DNA from: a virus
DNA length: 64,000 nt
Virus record (IMG/VR): IMGVR_UViG_3300019135_000009
Span: 62,001 to 126,000 of that record
Strand: one strand, 5' to 3'
The position numbers were made by a program, and so were the translations under genes. This document shows positions 22,545 through 31,007 of this stretch, piece after piece (position 1 is the first letter of the stretch; each line of letters starts with the position of its first letter). The notes beneath the pieces were generated by a model. That model had not been told where the DNA came from and searched no databases. It saw only the letters and a list, made by a program, of their open reading frames with translations.

Positions 22545-23156
22545 ATGGATAATAATAATGAATTACTTGAAGAGTTAGATAATAATACAGATGAACAGAC
22601 GAATGTAAAAACACTCTCATTCACGGTTGATGGCATAGGATTGACAAGAATATTATTACAAAAATATGTTGAAGATTTTATCGAAAACAAATCTGATGAT
22701 ATAAGAACATACGCTTGTTACGAATTTCTTCGCACAATAGAAGATAAAGAACTAGAAGATACTATAGATCAATATATGATAAATGAAAATGTAGAAGCAA
22801 TAACTTTTGAGGATTGGGAAAAAGAATGTAGAGGAATGTTTGATGCAATTTTCCAAACTGAAAGATTTAAAGATTTGGTTTTTAAATATCAGAAAAGAGG
22901 ACATGGAGAAACTGGTTGCGGAGTGATCGATAAAGCTAGTAATACATTCTATGAATGTAAGTTTGGAGAGCATTGGTCTAGAGTAATGCAAATTGTAGAA
23001 GAGAAACACCCAAGATATGCTTCTCCTCTAAAGTTAATGTATGCGACTCATAGAATTGATGAACATAATGGTGTTACAAGAGATGAAGTAGAACAGTTTA
23101 TTTTAGAAAATTTCGAATTGATTGGAGAACAAAAAAGTTTGGACGAGTATGTGTAA
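22545..23156 (+). CDS. Unknown early protein
   Basis: 203 residues from the ATG after GAAGGGGTTGG. Acidic N-terminus, then a helical region and a short beta section (GHGETGCGVIDKASNTFYEC). No family recognised. Its TAA overlaps the next ATG (TAATG). Confidence 0.65.
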   Translation: MDNNNELLEELDNNTDEQTNVKTLSFTVDGIGLTRILLQKYVEDFIENKSDDIRTYACYEFLRTIEDKELEDTIDQYMINENVEAITFEDWEKECRGMFDAIFQTERFKDLVFKYQKRGHGETGCGVIDKASNTFYECKFGEHWSRVMQIVEEKHPRYASPLKLMYATHRIDEHNGVTRDEVEQFILENFELIGEQKSLDEYV

Positions 23157-23362
23157 TGGACGAGAAATATATAAAAGAATGTACAAATGCTTGGGAATTA
23201 ACGGACTCATCGGGAGAGTTAGAACTATATTCTTTTGTTGATCGTGTTAAATATAAACAAAGGTATGCTATAAAGCGAAACGGGAACATTGTTTATGATT
23301 TTGATGATGGACAGCATGGAAATAATTTAGACTTTTTCAAAGCAATTTGCAAATGTGTTTAA
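23156..23362 (+). CDS. Small early protein
   Basis: 68 residues, start overlapping the previous stop, so probably translationally coupled. Unknown. Confidence 0.55.
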   Translation: MDEKYIKECTNAWELTDSSGELELYSFVDRVKYKQRYAIKRNGNIVYDFDDGQHGNNLDFFKAICKCV

Positions 23363-23390
23363 AATATTTATTTTATTAAGGAGATTCATG

Positions 23391-23948
23391 ATGGAAGATA
23401 GAGATAGAGCTATTGATAGTATATTAAAGTTTTTAGAAGATGAAACGAAAAAAATACTCTTGGTAAGAGGGTATGATCATAATGCCAAAGCAAGAGTAGT
23501 TCTTTCTTGTTTAAATGCAATGTTTGATAGAGGAATTATAAGAACAAATTCTATGTCCAATATATCATACCGTATACATCAAGCCTTCGACTTTAAGAAA
23601 AAATTTTTACCTGATGCAGTCAAATCAACAATAAGTTACAAAATAGGAGATATGACAATTAGAATAAATAGTTATGGAAGCAATACTAAGGTTGATTTGA
23701 AGGGTAATGAAAATACATTTACTCTATACTTTCCTGTTCAACTAGTCTTACAAAATCAAAAAGATTATAGCAATTTTTTAAATGATATAAAGAATTGTAA
23801 TTCAAGAAAAATAATATTGATTACAACAAATGAATGGGGCATAAAAGATTGGGATATTGAAAAGCATGTTGATGAAGTGTTTTTTTATGATGTTGAGCAT
23901 GATAATCCGCAACTTATGAGCAATTTAAGAAATAATGGTGCAATTTAA
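23391..23948 (+). CDS. Unknown early protein
   Basis: 185 residues from the second of two adjacent ATGs after AAGGAG. Alpha/beta with a strand IILITTNEWG near residue 145, reminiscent of a small restriction-endonuclease-like or Rossmann core, but no motif is decisive. Confidence 0.55.
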   Translation: MEDRDRAIDSILKFLEDETKKILLVRGYDHNAKARVVLSCLNAMFDRGIIRTNSMSNISYRIHQAFDFKKKFLPDAVKSTISYKIGDMTIRINSYGSNTKVDLKGNENTFTLYFPVQLVLQNQKDYSNFLNDIKNCNSRKIILITTNEWGIKDWDIEKHVDEVFFYDVEHDNPQLMSNLRNNGAI

Positions 23949-23963
23949 AAATCTTTATACTTT

Positions 23964-24040
23964 CAACTTAAATTCGTTGGCAAAATTGTAAAGATGATTT
24001 ACGGTCGAATATCTACAATGTTGCCACCGAATTTAAGTTG
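23964..24040. repeat. 27-bp inverted repeat abutting an SPBRE promoter
   Basis: Left arm 23964-23990, right arm 24014-24040, two mismatches, loop of 23 bases. Arms contain CAACTTAAATTCG and TTGGCAA. The right arm runs into the -35 box TTGACA of the next promoter. It could act as a terminator, an operator or a cruciform. Confidence 0.75.
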
Positions 24041-24066
24041 ACAAAACTAATTAATAATGATATAAT
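24038..24066 (+). promoter_or_regulatory. SPBRE promoter
   Basis: TTGACA, spacer AAACTAATTAATAATGA, TATAAT: the model SPBRE promoter, here for the gene at 24110. Confidence 0.85.
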
Positions 24067-24109
24067 AAAAATATAGAAAAGAAGATAACATATATAGGGG
24101 GAATTATTA

Positions 24110-24529
24110 ATGAAAAACAAAAAGATGAAGAGTGTTGTATTAGCTGTCGGATTAGCTGGAGCTTTGGTAGGAGGAACTGTAACATATGCCGCAACGAATT
24201 GGTTTGAACAATTAAAGAGTGAATCTGTAGCAAGTATTCAAGCTCCAAGCATAGATTATAAAAAGGCATTTCAATCAGACTTAGATAAATTAAAAAGTGC
24301 TTTAAAAGATGAAGCATCAGATTTAGTAGAAGAAAATAATCAAAATCTAAAATATGATCTCAATGAATACAAAAAGACAAAAACAAAAGATATGGAGAAG
24401 AAAGTTATTGGTGAAAAACTAAAAGAAATTAGAACAGCTCTAGAAAGTGCAGAAGCAAAAGCATTAGAGAATGGGAAAGCAAAGATTGATACTGCATATG
24501 AACAAGTATTGCAAGAGAATGGCTTTTAA
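24110..24529 (+). CDS. Secreted or membrane-anchored helical protein
   Basis: 139 residues. Signal peptide/anchor at about 8-28 (VLAVGLAGALVGGTVTYAAT), then a charged helical region of 110 residues. GGGGG ribosome site. No lipobox. Likely extracytoplasmic. Confidence 0.65.
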   Translation: MKNKKMKSVVLAVGLAGALVGGTVTYAATNWFEQLKSESVASIQAPSIDYKKAFQSDLDKLKSALKDEASDLVEENNQNLKYDLNEYKKTKTKDMEKKVIGEKLKEIRTALESAEAKALENGKAKIDTAYEQVLQENGF

Positions 24530-24543
24530 GAGGAGGGTATATA

Positions 24544-24813
24544 ATGGAATTAGAAACAATTATGGGTGTCGAAATATTGAAATGGGAAGAATATGATATC
24601 CTTGAAGGAGATACACTTCAATTTTACAATGTTGAATTTCTTTTACCTGAACTAGAAAGTTATAATACAGGAAATGTTATTGTTGCTTTGAGTCGGCAAG
24701 GAGAACTTGCAATTTATGATGATGAAAAATTTGTGAAAGAATTAAACATTGCCTCATTAAGATCATTTAGAGAAAAACTCAATGAATATTGGGAGACAAA
24801 AACAGAGAAATAA
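24544..24813 (+). CDS. Small acidic protein
   Basis: 89 residues, GAGGAGGG ribosome site, 14 bases after the previous gene. Mixed alpha/beta. Unknown. Confidence 0.6.
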   Translation: MELETIMGVEILKWEEYDILEGDTLQFYNVEFLLPELESYNTGNVIVALSRQGELAIYDDEKFVKELNIASLRSFREKLNEYWETKTEK

Positions 24814-24836
24814 GACAGCTTATGCTGTCTTATTTT
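24808..24836 (+). terminator. Terminator
   Basis: AAATAAGACAGC, four-base loop, GCTGTCTTATTT; overlaps the stop of the preceding gene. Confidence 0.8.
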
Positions 24837-24859
24837 CATATAGAAGGGATGTAGGCTAT

Positions 24860-25828
24860 TTGCAGAAACGACTAATTGAATTACTTAACATTTATGCTCC
24901 ATCAGGTGCAGAATCCGCAGTACGATCCTATTTAAAGCCTATATTGAAGAAATTAATGACAGACGTTTTCGAAGATTCTTATGGAAATCTTTTAGCATCA
25001 AAAAAATTTGGAACGGGTAAGGGAGCCACGATAATACTCTCAGCTCATATGGATACCGTATACGGGATAAAAAGAGAGAAGAGGGTGGTTAATAAGGGTG
25101 GGATTATTACCGCAGAGTTGCCTGATGGTTCTCGTACGATTCTAGGTGCGGATGATAGAGCAGGAATAGCAATTATCCTTTCAGTTATTGAGAAAATTCC
25201 AGAACATTTTAACGGTACGATTAAAGTCGCATTCAGCAGAGAAGAAGAAATAGGTCTTGTCGGAGCAGAAAAGATAAACAAGTCATTTTATAAGGATGTT
25301 GATTTGGCGATTGTTGTAGATCGTCAAGGAAGTAGAGATATTGTTGTAGGATCAGAATATCCTTTCTGCTGTAATGAGGTTGGCGATTTTGTTGAAAGAA
25401 TTTCAAAAGAGATAGGTTTAGATTATTCATGTGTAAAAGGAAGATCATCTGATGCGTGCATTTTCGCTAAGAATGGAGTCAATACAATAAATTTGAGCGC
25501 AGGATACCAGAATGAGCATACAGAATTGGAATTTTTGTCGATATATAATATGAAGGATACAATTAAATTAATCTTAATGATTCTTTCTTCAATTAACGAT
25601 AGTTATCAAGATTTTGTTAATGTGCCGCGTGAGAGCAAATGGATAGCTTATAGTGAGTATGAAAAAGAATTTATTTGGGAAGAAGAGGAGGATGATTGTG
25701 GCTTAGTGTGTGCTTATATGGTCGATGGGAAAATTACAATAAAACAAGGAGAAGATGAGATTATTATGTCACCAGATAATTTTTTTAATTTATCCAGAAA
25801 AATTGTTAAAACATTTGGAAAAACATAG
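24860..25828 (+). CDS. M20/M42-like metallopeptidase
   Basis: 322 residues from TTG 24860, about 11 bases after AGAAGGG; a longer frame overlaps the previous gene and terminator. Family motifs: YAPSG near the start; SAHMDTV (first metal His and catalytic Asp); GADDRAGIA (bridging Asp); SREEEIGLVGAE (general-base Glu); and ASAGYQNEHTELEFLSI-like end with a final His (NEHTE). This is the PepT/tripeptidase-type co-catalytic zinc fold. The last 70 residues are an acidic extension. Likely a cytoplasmic di/tripeptidase; why a phage carries it is unknown. Confidence 0.8.
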   Translation: MQKRLIELLNIYAPSGAESAVRSYLKPILKKLMTDVFEDSYGNLLASKKFGTGKGATIILSAHMDTVYGIKREKRVVNKGGIITAELPDGSRTILGADDRAGIAIILSVIEKIPEHFNGTIKVAFSREEEIGLVGAEKINKSFYKDVDLAIVVDRQGSRDIVVGSEYPFCCNEVGDFVERISKEIGLDYSCVKGRSSDACIFAKNGVNTINLSAGYQNEHTELEFLSIYNMKDTIKLILMILSSINDSYQDFVNVPRESKWIAYSEYEKEFIWEEEEDDCGLVCAYMVDGKITIKQGEDEIIMSPDNFFNLSRKIVKTFGKT

Positions 25829-25862
25829 TATAATAGTCTCACAACGCATAAGGAGGAAATTC

Positions 25863-26498
25863 ATGAGACTTTTTAAGAAAATAGCCATTGTCGCTTTAAC
25901 GATTGGAATAGGAGTTTTTATAGTGGCGTGGGTAAGTGGCAATGCAATGAAATCAAACAAAGAGGAAGTGTCTACAGAAAGTAAAAGCAATGACACACCT
26001 GTTGAAAAAGTATCTAATGAGACTGACGAAATGGAAGATGAACATTATCAAATGGAATTTACACCCGAAGAATTTCAACAGCATTACAATGAAGAAGCGG
26101 TAAATTTATTAGGAAATGATCTGTTGAATATTCACCCCGTTTTAAAAGAAGGAGAAACAACAAATATTTTTTATCATAATTTTAATAATAATTTTTCCTT
26201 AATGGGAAATTTCGATGAAGATTCAAAAGAGATTAACGATTTGATTCTCATTAAAAGAGGAGATATATCAGAAGACCTTGAAGATTATTATAGAGTTATT
26301 GGGGTTTTAATGAATGTGTTTAATCCTGATATGTCTAAAGGCGATAGAGGAAAGTTGTTATTTACTGATTTAGATGCTGATAACACTATAAAAAATAAGA
26401 CAGTCAAATCAAAAGAATACCACGGTTTAAAATATACTCTGGATTACTCCAGTGAAAAATTAGGCTTAATGTTTACCATAGCAAAACCAGAAGAATAA
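25863..26498 (+). CDS. Single-pass membrane protein with acidic outer domain
   Basis: 211 residues from ATG after AAGGAGG. Membrane helix at about 7-26, then a Ser/Glu-rich linker and an acidic domain. Its layout is like the protein at 21614. Probably faces the outside; function unknown. Confidence 0.65.
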   Translation: MRLFKKIAIVALTIGIGVFIVAWVSGNAMKSNKEEVSTESKSNDTPVEKVSNETDEMEDEHYQMEFTPEEFQQHYNEEAVNLLGNDLLNIHPVLKEGETTNIFYHNFNNNFSLMGNFDEDSKEINDLILIKRGDISEDLEDYYRVIGVLMNVFNPDMSKGDRGKLLFTDLDADNTIKNKTVKSKEYHGLKYTLDYSSEKLGLMFTIAKPEE

Positions 26499-26518
26499 AC
26501 TTTTGTTTTTAAAATCCT

Positions 26519-26547
26519 TTGACAAAATCCATTAATAATGTTATAAT
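26519..26547 (+). promoter_or_regulatory. Hybrid early promoter
   Basis: TTGACA, 17 bases, TATAAT. The spacer ends ATTAATAATG as in SPBRE, while the flanks (AATCC) look like the palindrome family. Confidence 0.75.
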
Positions 26548-26606
26548 ATTTTTAACATTATTAATTGGACATAAAACGAAAATAACATTGAAAAGGATTG
26601 ATGAGA

Positions 26607-27869
26607 ATGAAAACAACTAGCCCCTCATGGAGCATTAAAGATTTATTCAGGATGGCAGAAAGTGGAGAGCTGAATTTCAACTATCCAATTCAAAGACCAA
26701 GTGGTCAATGGGATGAGCTACAAAAATCGCTATTTATTCATACAGCGGCATCTGGATGGGCGATGCCACCTATCTTAGTTTTTAAGGCAGATAAATATGA
26801 ATATGTGTTAGACGGTAAACAGCGTAGCACTAACCTTATAAATTTCGTTAGAGGTGTAAGAGATCCCGAAACAGGAGTATACCCTGACAAGGCATACCCT
26901 CTACATGTAGAAACTCCAGACCTTTTTATACAGGGAATGAAAGGTAAGATTGAAAAGGTTACGATAGCGGGTAAATATTTCGATGAATTGCCTCAAGATG
27001 TACAAGCTGAAATCATGACCACTAATATCCCAGTTCAAAGAATTGAAGATGCTACTGACGAAGAGATTGAAGAACTATTCTTTAGATGGAATAATGGTAC
27101 GCCATTGACAAAGCAACAAAAATCACGTGCGAAAATGGGTACAAAAAATGCAACTATGATCGAAGAATTATTGAAACATCCATTTATGAAAGAGGTTGCA
27201 CAGTTTACTCCGTTGCAACGCAGAAGAAGCGATGATGAGGCGATTATTTTACAGACAATCATGCTGATGAAGGATAAAGATCAAATTGAAAGCTTTGTCG
27301 CGGATAAAATTTTGGTTTTTGCCACGGATATGAGAAATACTGATTTAACATCAATTGTGAAAGAGTTCAAAGATATTCTAAATTACGTTTACTCTACAAA
27401 TATTTCCAACCCATTATTCAAAAAGCTTCAACTTCCAACTGTTTTTATGGTTGCCAAAAAAGCAAAAGATGAGAAGGTTTCTCCTGAAATATTTGGTGAA
27501 TGGGTTAAAGATTTCAATTATGCAATTGGTAAAAGGTCGAAAGATAAAGCTCTTGTAAAGGTTGAGGATGATTACAAAGAAAAATATCAAGGCCCCGGTA
27601 GTGTAAAGCGGAATAAAATACTTGGCCGCTTGAATGCAATGATGGCGCATTTTGATGAGTTTGTTGCCTTGCAAGAGAAATTAGAAGAAAAGCCAAAAAA
27701 AGAACAAAAGAAAGAAGAAGATGTTAAAAAAGATCAGAAATCTAAAGATAAAGAAGTGAAGGCTAAGACGGAGAAAAAAGAAGAAGAGCCAAAGAAAGAG
27801 AAGAAAGATAAAAGCGGCGGTTTGAAAGATATTGCCGCAGAACCAAAACATGTAACAACTAAAGATTAA
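26607..27869 (+). CDS. DUF262-like (ParB-fold) protein with lysine-rich tail
   Basis: 420 residues from the ATG ten bases after AAAAGG. N-terminal DUF262 signature: YPIQRPSGQWDELQKS, then PPILVF and VLDGKQRS (D69 to R73, the D-G-x-Q-R motif that in ParB/sulfiredoxin-fold enzymes binds nucleotide). No HNH or other nuclease domain follows, unlike GmrSD-type restriction enzymes. Residues about 362-420 are a low-complexity K/E tail. Might use nucleotide and bind nucleic acid or block host enzymes; the role is unknown. Confidence 0.7.
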   Translation: MKTTSPSWSIKDLFRMAESGELNFNYPIQRPSGQWDELQKSLFIHTAASGWAMPPILVFKADKYEYVLDGKQRSTNLINFVRGVRDPETGVYPDKAYPLHVETPDLFIQGMKGKIEKVTIAGKYFDELPQDVQAEIMTTNIPVQRIEDATDEEIEELFFRWNNGTPLTKQQKSRAKMGTKNATMIEELLKHPFMKEVAQFTPLQRRRSDDEAIILQTIMLMKDKDQIESFVADKILVFATDMRNTDLTSIVKEFKDILNYVYSTNISNPLFKKLQLPTVFMVAKKAKDEKVSPEIFGEWVKDFNYAIGKRSKDKALVKVEDDYKEKYQGPGSVKRNKILGRLNAMMAHFDEFVALQEKLEEKPKKEQKKEEDVKKDQKSKDKEVKAKTEKKEEEPKKEKKDKSGGLKDIAAEPKHVTTKD

Positions 27870-27893
27870 CGCAGGAATAATCCTGCGTTTTTC
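27867..27893 (+). terminator. Terminator
   Basis: AACGCAGGA, four-base loop, TCCTGCGTT, then T-rich sequence. Confidence 0.85.
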
Positions 27894-27973
27894 TTATTAT
27901 TTATTTAAAAACATCCCATTATCAAATATAATAGAAGAGTGTTTATGCAAAGTAAATATCAAGGAGCTTTAAT

Positions 27974-28336
27974 ATGATTTTAAATGAAAGGTTGAAAATC
28001 TTAAGAGATCAGCATAAACCTAAGCTATCTCAGAAGGAACTCTGTAAAAATCTAGGTTTAAATCGTTCGACATACGCCAGATATGAGACAGGTGATAATG
28101 AGCCAGATTGTAAGACATTAATTAAAATCGCTGACTTCTTCAATGTTACAGTAGATTATTTATTAGGTCGTTCTAATGAAAAATGGATACTAAATGAAGA
28201 GTTTAACGATGAAAATTTAGAGAGTGCCCTAAGAAGAGCTTTACACTTATCAAATGAATCAAAACAGCAAATTATTGATTTTATAGATTTCCTTAAAGAG
28301 AAGGAAATTAAAAAGTTGTCAAAAGAGAATTTTTAG
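27974..28336 (+). CDS. XRE-family transcriptional regulator
   Basis: 120 residues. Helix-turn-helix of the Cro/CI type at about 18-60: LSQKELCKNLGLNRSTYARY, then E-x-G, then LIKIADFFNVTVDYLLGRS. A 45-residue helical tail follows, probably for dimerisation. AAGGAGC ribosome site, own promoter (TATAAT near 27930). It is the best candidate in the window for binding the 19-bp palindrome, although that link is inferred. Confidence 0.85.
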   Translation: MILNERLKILRDQHKPKLSQKELCKNLGLNRSTYARYETGDNEPDCKTLIKIADFFNVTVDYLLGRSNEKWILNEEFNDENLESALRRALHLSNESKQQIIDFIDFLKEKEIKKLSKENF

Positions 28337-28348
28337 GAGGATATTTTC

Positions 28349-28382
28349 GAGGGAGAAGGCTGAATAACTTCTCCCTCTTTGG
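28349..28382 (+). terminator. Terminator after the regulator
   Basis: GAGGGAGAAG / CTTCTCCCTC with a nine-base loop and TTT. Confidence 0.7.
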
Positions 28383-28460
28383 GCTGAAAAAAGAAAGTCC
28401 AAAATCAAATAATGACGAAGACGATTGATTTTGAACAGAGGGATAATCCCTCTATGACTA
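28383..28460. other. Cluster of two further hairpins
   Basis: CAAAATCAA (28400-28408) pairs with TTGATTTTG (28425-28433), and AGAGGGA with TCCCTCT (28437-28453). With the terminator just before, three hairpins lie in 105 bases and no gene fits. Confidence 0.5.
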
Positions 28461-28606
28461 TTTTAACAATGAATATATTATGGATCAACCAGTATTTAAT
28501 TGTCTTGGAAAGAAATTCATCATTTATATGTGAACATTATGGTAAATTTGCTATAATCTAAAGGTAGTGATGGTATTTAATTATGTTATTGTTTAGGAGT
28601 GGTAAA

Positions 28607-28972
28607 ATGGTTAAAGATGTGGAAAGCAGGATTGAAATTTTTCGAGATATCATAAAACTCGCGGAGAAAAGAAGGAAGCTTGTCGAAAGTGATCAAGAGT
28701 ATACAAAAGAAAATGATGCTTTAAAAAAATATGTAGATAATCTTAGTTTTGAAGATGTAAAAGTCTTGCAAACAGTTATGTATCTTGGTAGAGATAGAGA
28801 GTATGATGAAAATTTATCATCCAGTGAAATTTATAAAGAAGTAAGGGAAGGTTTTGATATGCAAGGATGGGATAGCAAAGAGATTGAGGCGCATCAGATG
28901 ACAGGTAAAATTCCTTTAGATCAATACCTTAACAATGGGCTTGAAATATTAGAGATTAATTGGGAAAAGTAA
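28607..28972 (+). CDS. DUF3775-like protein
   Basis: 121 residues from the ATG after TAGGAGTGG. The second half (LSFEDVKVLQTVMYLGRDRE, later KIPLDQYLNNGLEIL) follows the DUF3775 plan: a G-R-D/G after a hydrophobic helix and a Y-L-x-x-G-L-E ending. That family is found in phages and bacteria without known function. Confidence 0.5.
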   Translation: MVKDVESRIEIFRDIIKLAEKRRKLVESDQEYTKENDALKKYVDNLSFEDVKVLQTVMYLGRDREYDENLSSSEIYKEVREGFDMQGWDSKEIEAHQMTGKIPLDQYLNNGLEILEINWEK

Positions 28973-28979
28973 CTCATCA

Positions 28980-29006
28980 AAAAGAGTCGGCCTATAGCTG
29001 ACTCTA
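28980..29006 (+). terminator. Probable terminator
   Basis: AGAGTCGGC / GCTGACTCT type stem after the DUF3775-like gene; the T run is interrupted. Confidence 0.55.
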
Positions 29007-29016
29007 TTAATTTTTG

Positions 29017-29051
29017 AATCTGTTGACAAAGGACTATGTTAATGTTATAAT
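29017..29051 (+). promoter_or_regulatory. Early promoter with degenerate palindrome
   Basis: AATCTGTTGACAAAGGACT; TTGACA, 17 bases, TATAAT. Confidence 0.8.
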
Positions 29052-29126
29052 TTAAATATAAAGAAATGAAAGCTGTAACCGATAAGAGTAATAGAATAAT
29101 GGTTGCATAGAGCTGGAGTGAATAAT

Positions 29127-29324
29127 TTGAGCGAAATCAAAGATAGAAGAAGATATCTTATTTTTGAACTTTTAAAGTTTAGAGCTTATTTCAGCAAAGA
29201 AGATATACCTTGGTTGGAAAGCCAACCTCTTGCCAAATTAGAAATACTTCATATTAGAATGAAATGCTCAAAAGGAAGAAAGATAGAAGTTAAAAGTCGA
29301 GATACAAGGAATTTTAATAAATAA
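29127..29324 (+). CDS. Small basic protein, weak FbpA-like resemblance
   Basis: 65 residues from TTG after TGGAGTG. Helical and basic (DRRRYLIFELLKFRAY, then LAKLEILHIRMK). The plan resembles Fur-regulated basic proteins of Bacillus, but the match is weak. Confidence 0.5.
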   Translation: MSEIKDRRRYLIFELLKFRAYFSKEDIPWLESQPLAKLEILHIRMKCSKGRKIEVKSRDTRNFNK

Positions 29325-29339
29325 AAACTTGAAATTCCT

Positions 29340-29368
29340 TTTACAAAACTAATTAATAATGCTATAAT
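29340..29368 (+). promoter_or_regulatory. SPBRE promoter
   Basis: TTTACA, spacer with ACTAATTAATAATG, TATAAT, 33 bases before the ATG at 29401. Confidence 0.8.
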
Positions 29369-29400
29369 AAATACATAGCAATGAAAAGGAGAATGAAAAA

Positions 29401-29601
29401 ATGAGCATAGATATTAATAAAATTGAATCTGTAAGCTTTGTTAAATTAAATCAGGAAGTTATGAGAATTATCCGTGAACATGCAAAAGAGGGGTCTGAAC
29501 TTGAAAAAGATTTATACGCTTTAACTAATCTTATCGATAATGAAAGAAAGAAAAATGAAAAGATTAAAGAGCTTTCTTACTTTGTAGCTAATGCATTGTG
29601 A
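29401..29601 (+). CDS. Small helical protein
   Basis: 66 residues, AAAGGAGAATG ribosome site. Charged helices. Unknown. Confidence 0.6.
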   Translation: MSIDINKIESVSFVKLNQEVMRIIREHAKEGSELEKDLYALTNLIDNERKKNEKIKELSYFVANAL

Positions 29602-29611
29602 ATGAATTGGA

Positions 29612-29704
29612 GTGATAAAAATTATACAGTTTATACTTGTTTTTTGGTTAATGCAAACGCTCTTGTTAGGACTATACACATTAATTAATTATATGAAGAG
29701 CTAA
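29612..29704 (+). CDS. Possible 30-residue membrane peptide
   Basis: GTG start just after the previous stop; a single hydrophobic segment (IQFILVFWLMQTLLLGLYTL). The ribosome site is poor, so coupling would be needed. Confidence 0.35.
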   Translation: MIKIIQFILVFWLMQTLLLGLYTLINYMKS

Positions 29705-29722
29705 AAGATTGGAGAGATGTTA

Positions 29723-30448
29723 ATGGATAAGTTCGGAGACAGAATGAAAGGGTATGAAAATACTTATCGAATGAAGTTACCAAAACGAATGCCAATTATC
29801 ATTAGAATAGATGGGAAATCGTTTCATACATACACAAGAGGAATGGAGAAACCATTTGATTGGTATTTGACGTATGCGATGTGGGAAACGTGCAAATATC
29901 TTGCTCAGAACATTATGGGCTGTAAATTAGCCTACACACAGTCAGACGAAATTAGCTTACTACTTACTAATTATGATAAGCTTGCAACAGAATCATGGTT
30001 CGATAACAATCTTCAAAAAATAGTTTCAGTTTCAGCTTCATTAGCTACAGCAAAATTTAATGAGATTATGCGTGAGGAATATCCAGAAAAACAACCTGCC
30101 TTGTTTGATGCTAGAGCGTGGGTACTTCCTAAAGATGAAGTGTGTAATTATTTTTTGTGGAGACAACAGGACGCAACAAAGAATAGTATTTCAATGGTTG
30201 CACAAGCGAACTTTCCACATAATCAACTTCAAGGTTTGAATAGCGGTCAGATGCAAGATAAGCTATTCTTAGAGAAGGGAATTAATTGGAATGACATTCC
30301 TACATGGCAAAAACGCGGAGCTTGTATTAAAAAGATTTATTTTGAAAAGAATGGTGTCAATAGAAGTGTATGGGATGTAGACCTTGAAACACCTATCTTT
30401 TCACAAGATAGAAAGTATGTTGAACAATACGTTTATTTAGAGGTGTGA
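29723..30448 (+). CDS. Thg1-like 3'-5' nucleotidyltransferase
   Basis: 241 residues from the second ATG, eight bases after GGAG. Clear Thg1/TLP motifs: IIRIDGKSFHTYTRG (metal ligand D30), YTQSDEISLLL (S74-D75-E76), FDARAW, and WRQQDATKNSIS. The family adds nucleotides in the 3'-5' direction: G-1 on tRNA-His in eukaryotes, and repair of 5'-truncated tRNAs by bacterial and archaeal TLPs. In a phage it could repair tRNAs cut by host anticodon or tRNA nucleases. No tRNA gene is nearby. Own ribosome site, forward operon. Confidence 0.9.
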   Translation: MDKFGDRMKGYENTYRMKLPKRMPIIIRIDGKSFHTYTRGMEKPFDWYLTYAMWETCKYLAQNIMGCKLAYTQSDEISLLLTNYDKLATESWFDNNLQKIVSVSASLATAKFNEIMREEYPEKQPALFDARAWVLPKDEVCNYFLWRQQDATKNSISMVAQANFPHNQLQGLNSGQMQDKLFLEKGINWNDIPTWQKRGACIKKIYFEKNGVNRSVWDVDLETPIFSQDRKYVEQYVYLEV

Positions 30449-30449
30449 T

Positions 30450-30683
30450 ATGGATTTCAAACTTAAAAAGTATTATGACACCTGTTGCGATCGTTGTGGA
30501 TATTGGGCATCTCACGATATGGGGGCAGGTGTTCTCAAAGGAAATAAGGATCGTATAATTAAAATACTCAAGTCACAAGGATGGAAGCAAATTAAAGGAG
30601 AAGTAATATGTGGTTTTTGTAATGATGGAGAAGTACGATCATACTATAATGATTCCCCGAATCCACATAACACAATAAAATAA
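30450..30683 (+). CDS. Small zinc-ribbon protein
   Basis: 77 residues starting one base after the Thg1-like stop. C-C-D-R-C-G near residue 12 and C-G-F-C near residue 54 form a likely zinc ribbon. Possible partner of the Thg1-like enzyme by position only. Confidence 0.6.
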   Translation: MDFKLKKYYDTCCDRCGYWASHDMGAGVLKGNKDRIIKILKSQGWKQIKGEVICGFCNDGEVRSYYNDSPNPHNTIK

Positions 30684-30699
30684 CAAGAGGAGGAGTTGT

Positions 30700-30960
30700 A
30701 TGAGAGTTAATCGGAATCCATTAAGGAAAATTATAGGCATAATACAGGTTAAATCTTCATCTGATGACATTTACTCAATACCAATGGAGGCATTTGAATG
30801 TGGACATTATGCTAATCCAAAACAAGATATAATCGGCGAATATCAAGCGGTAAGAAGGAGATGCGCGAAATGTGGAAGTGGGAAGCCTCCTCAACTTACA
30901 AATTTAGAAATAGAACAGATTAGGAATGGGAGACGATTGTTAAAGATTGAAGAAAAATAG
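30700..30960 (+). CDS. Small zinc-binding protein
   Basis: 86 residues, GAGGAGGAG ribosome site. C-G-H near 28 and C-A-K-C-G near 49-53 suggest a zinc site; ends RRLLKIEEK. Confidence 0.6.
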   Translation: MRVNRNPLRKIIGIIQVKSSSDDIYSIPMEAFECGHYANPKQDIIGEYQAVRRRCAKCGSGKPPQLTNLEIEQIRNGRRLLKIEEK

Positions 30961-31007
30961 CTATTGTTGAGCTACATAAAATCTTAATTTTATACAGGAG
31001 TGATTGA

